DNA of 5,698 bases. Source: an uncultured Caulobacterales bacterium. Lineage in GTDB: Bacteria > Pseudomonadota > Alphaproteobacteria > Caulobacterales > Caulobacteraceae. The number at the start of each line of letters is the position of its first letter. Position 1 is the first letter of the stretch. Below are positions 5,531 to 5,698 of the stretch, piece by piece. The stretch lies in NCBI GenBank assembly GCA_903889785.1, contig CAISYT010000096.1, positions 1 to 5,698 on the forward strand, read 5' to 3'. The notes beneath the pieces were generated by a model that ran no database searches, had not been told where the DNA came from, and saw only the letters and a list, made by a program, of their open reading frames with translations. Made by a program: the position numbers and the translations under genes.

Positions 5531-5698
5531 GGGGGCGGCTTCGGGCGGAGGCTCGCCCAGGTCCTCGATCGCGCGGCCCTCCGAGGAGCGGCCCCAGAGG
5601 TTGTCGTCGATCGAGTACGGCGGTGCGGAGGTGCCACCCTTGAGCGGGATTCCGTGGGTCCGGCAGTACTCGAGCTCTTCGTCGCGGCCGATCTGCCA
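5531..5698 (-). pseudogene. argG: Internal fragment of argininosuccinate synthase joined in frame to the NUDIX gene
   Basis: Argininosuccinate synthase joins citrulline and aspartate with ATP in arginine synthesis. The 56 codons read WQIGRDEELEYCRTHGIP, then KGG, then PPYSIDDNLWGRSSEG, then AIEDLGEPPPE. This matches the mid-protein ArgG pattern (EEIEYA..HGIPVP, PYSIDxNLWGRSIEcg, LEDPw.EPPEd), roughly residues 165-215 of about 400. The two serines of YSID and WGRSS fall where citrulline-contacting serines are known in the family. SSEGRAIEDL differs from the common SIECGVLEDP and marks a divergent ArgG lineage I cannot name. The N-terminal half would lie beyond the window; the C-terminal half is absent because NUDIX sequence follows without a stop. 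Third codon positions are G or C in about 50 of 56 codons, against 14 of the first 23 NUDIX codons, so the two parts probably have different origins. Confidence 0.72.

Noticed and set aside
4982..5698. Genuine bifunctional ArgG-NUDIX enzyme
   Set aside because: Only an internal part of ArgG is joined, with its C-terminal half missing, and codon use changes at the joint. A functional ArgG cannot be formed.
1..5698. CRISPR arrays, insertion sequences, tRNA or rRNA genes, integration sites
   Set aside because: No regularly spaced repeats, transposase motifs, terminal inverted repeats or tRNA-like cloverleaf sequences were seen on either strand by eye.

Overview
The window reads as chromosomal DNA of a GC-rich alphaproteobacterium. 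The evidence is a Rieske protein followed by cytochrome b in bc1-type petAB order, an alphaproteobacterial-style HemF, and a NUDIX / DUF6111-like / CCA-transferase gene cluster. A Caulobacterales-like host is my guess from protein feel and promoter style, not something I could test. The genes are housekeeping: I see no mobile element, phage gene, CRISPR array, tRNA or rRNA.

Layout. Positions 1-1109 (minus strand) carry the ubiquinol-cytochrome c reductase genes: Rieske protein, then the first 184 codons of cytochrome b, which runs off the left edge. A leader and probable promoter region of about 200 bases follows (1110-1316). A small flavin reductase lies at 1317-1808 (minus). It is divergent from hemF (1907-2778, plus), with a 98-base gap holding two mirror-image TTGACA promoter-like elements. 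hemF carries a one-base deletion near 2552 that splits it into two frames. From 5530 down to 2785 a tightly overlapping minus-strand operon encodes a CoA-pyrophosphatase-type NUDIX hydrolase, a small DUF6111-like membrane protein, a CCA tRNA nucleotidyltransferase and a GMP-synthase-like glutamine amidotransferase. The operon converges on hemF with a gap of only 6 bases.

The most unusual spot is the right end. Upstream of the NUDIX gene, in the same open frame, positions 5531-5698 encode about 56 residues from the middle of an argininosuccinate synthase (ArgG). Its third codon positions are clearly more GC-rich than those of the NUDIX gene. ArgG's C-terminal half is missing and the NUDIX domain takes its place. 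I read this as a chimeric joint, from assembly or recombination, within a short proline/alanine-coding stretch, rather than as a real bifunctional enzyme. Together with the hemF frameshift it suggests draft or metagenomic sequence that needs read-level checking.

Functionally, HemF supplies protoporphyrin precursor for heme, and the pet genes encode a heme-containing respiratory complex, so the left half is loosely themed around respiration and heme. The right operon mixes nucleotide clean-up, tRNA 3'-end maturation and an amidotransferase of unknown substrate. I found no convincing new biological system here.
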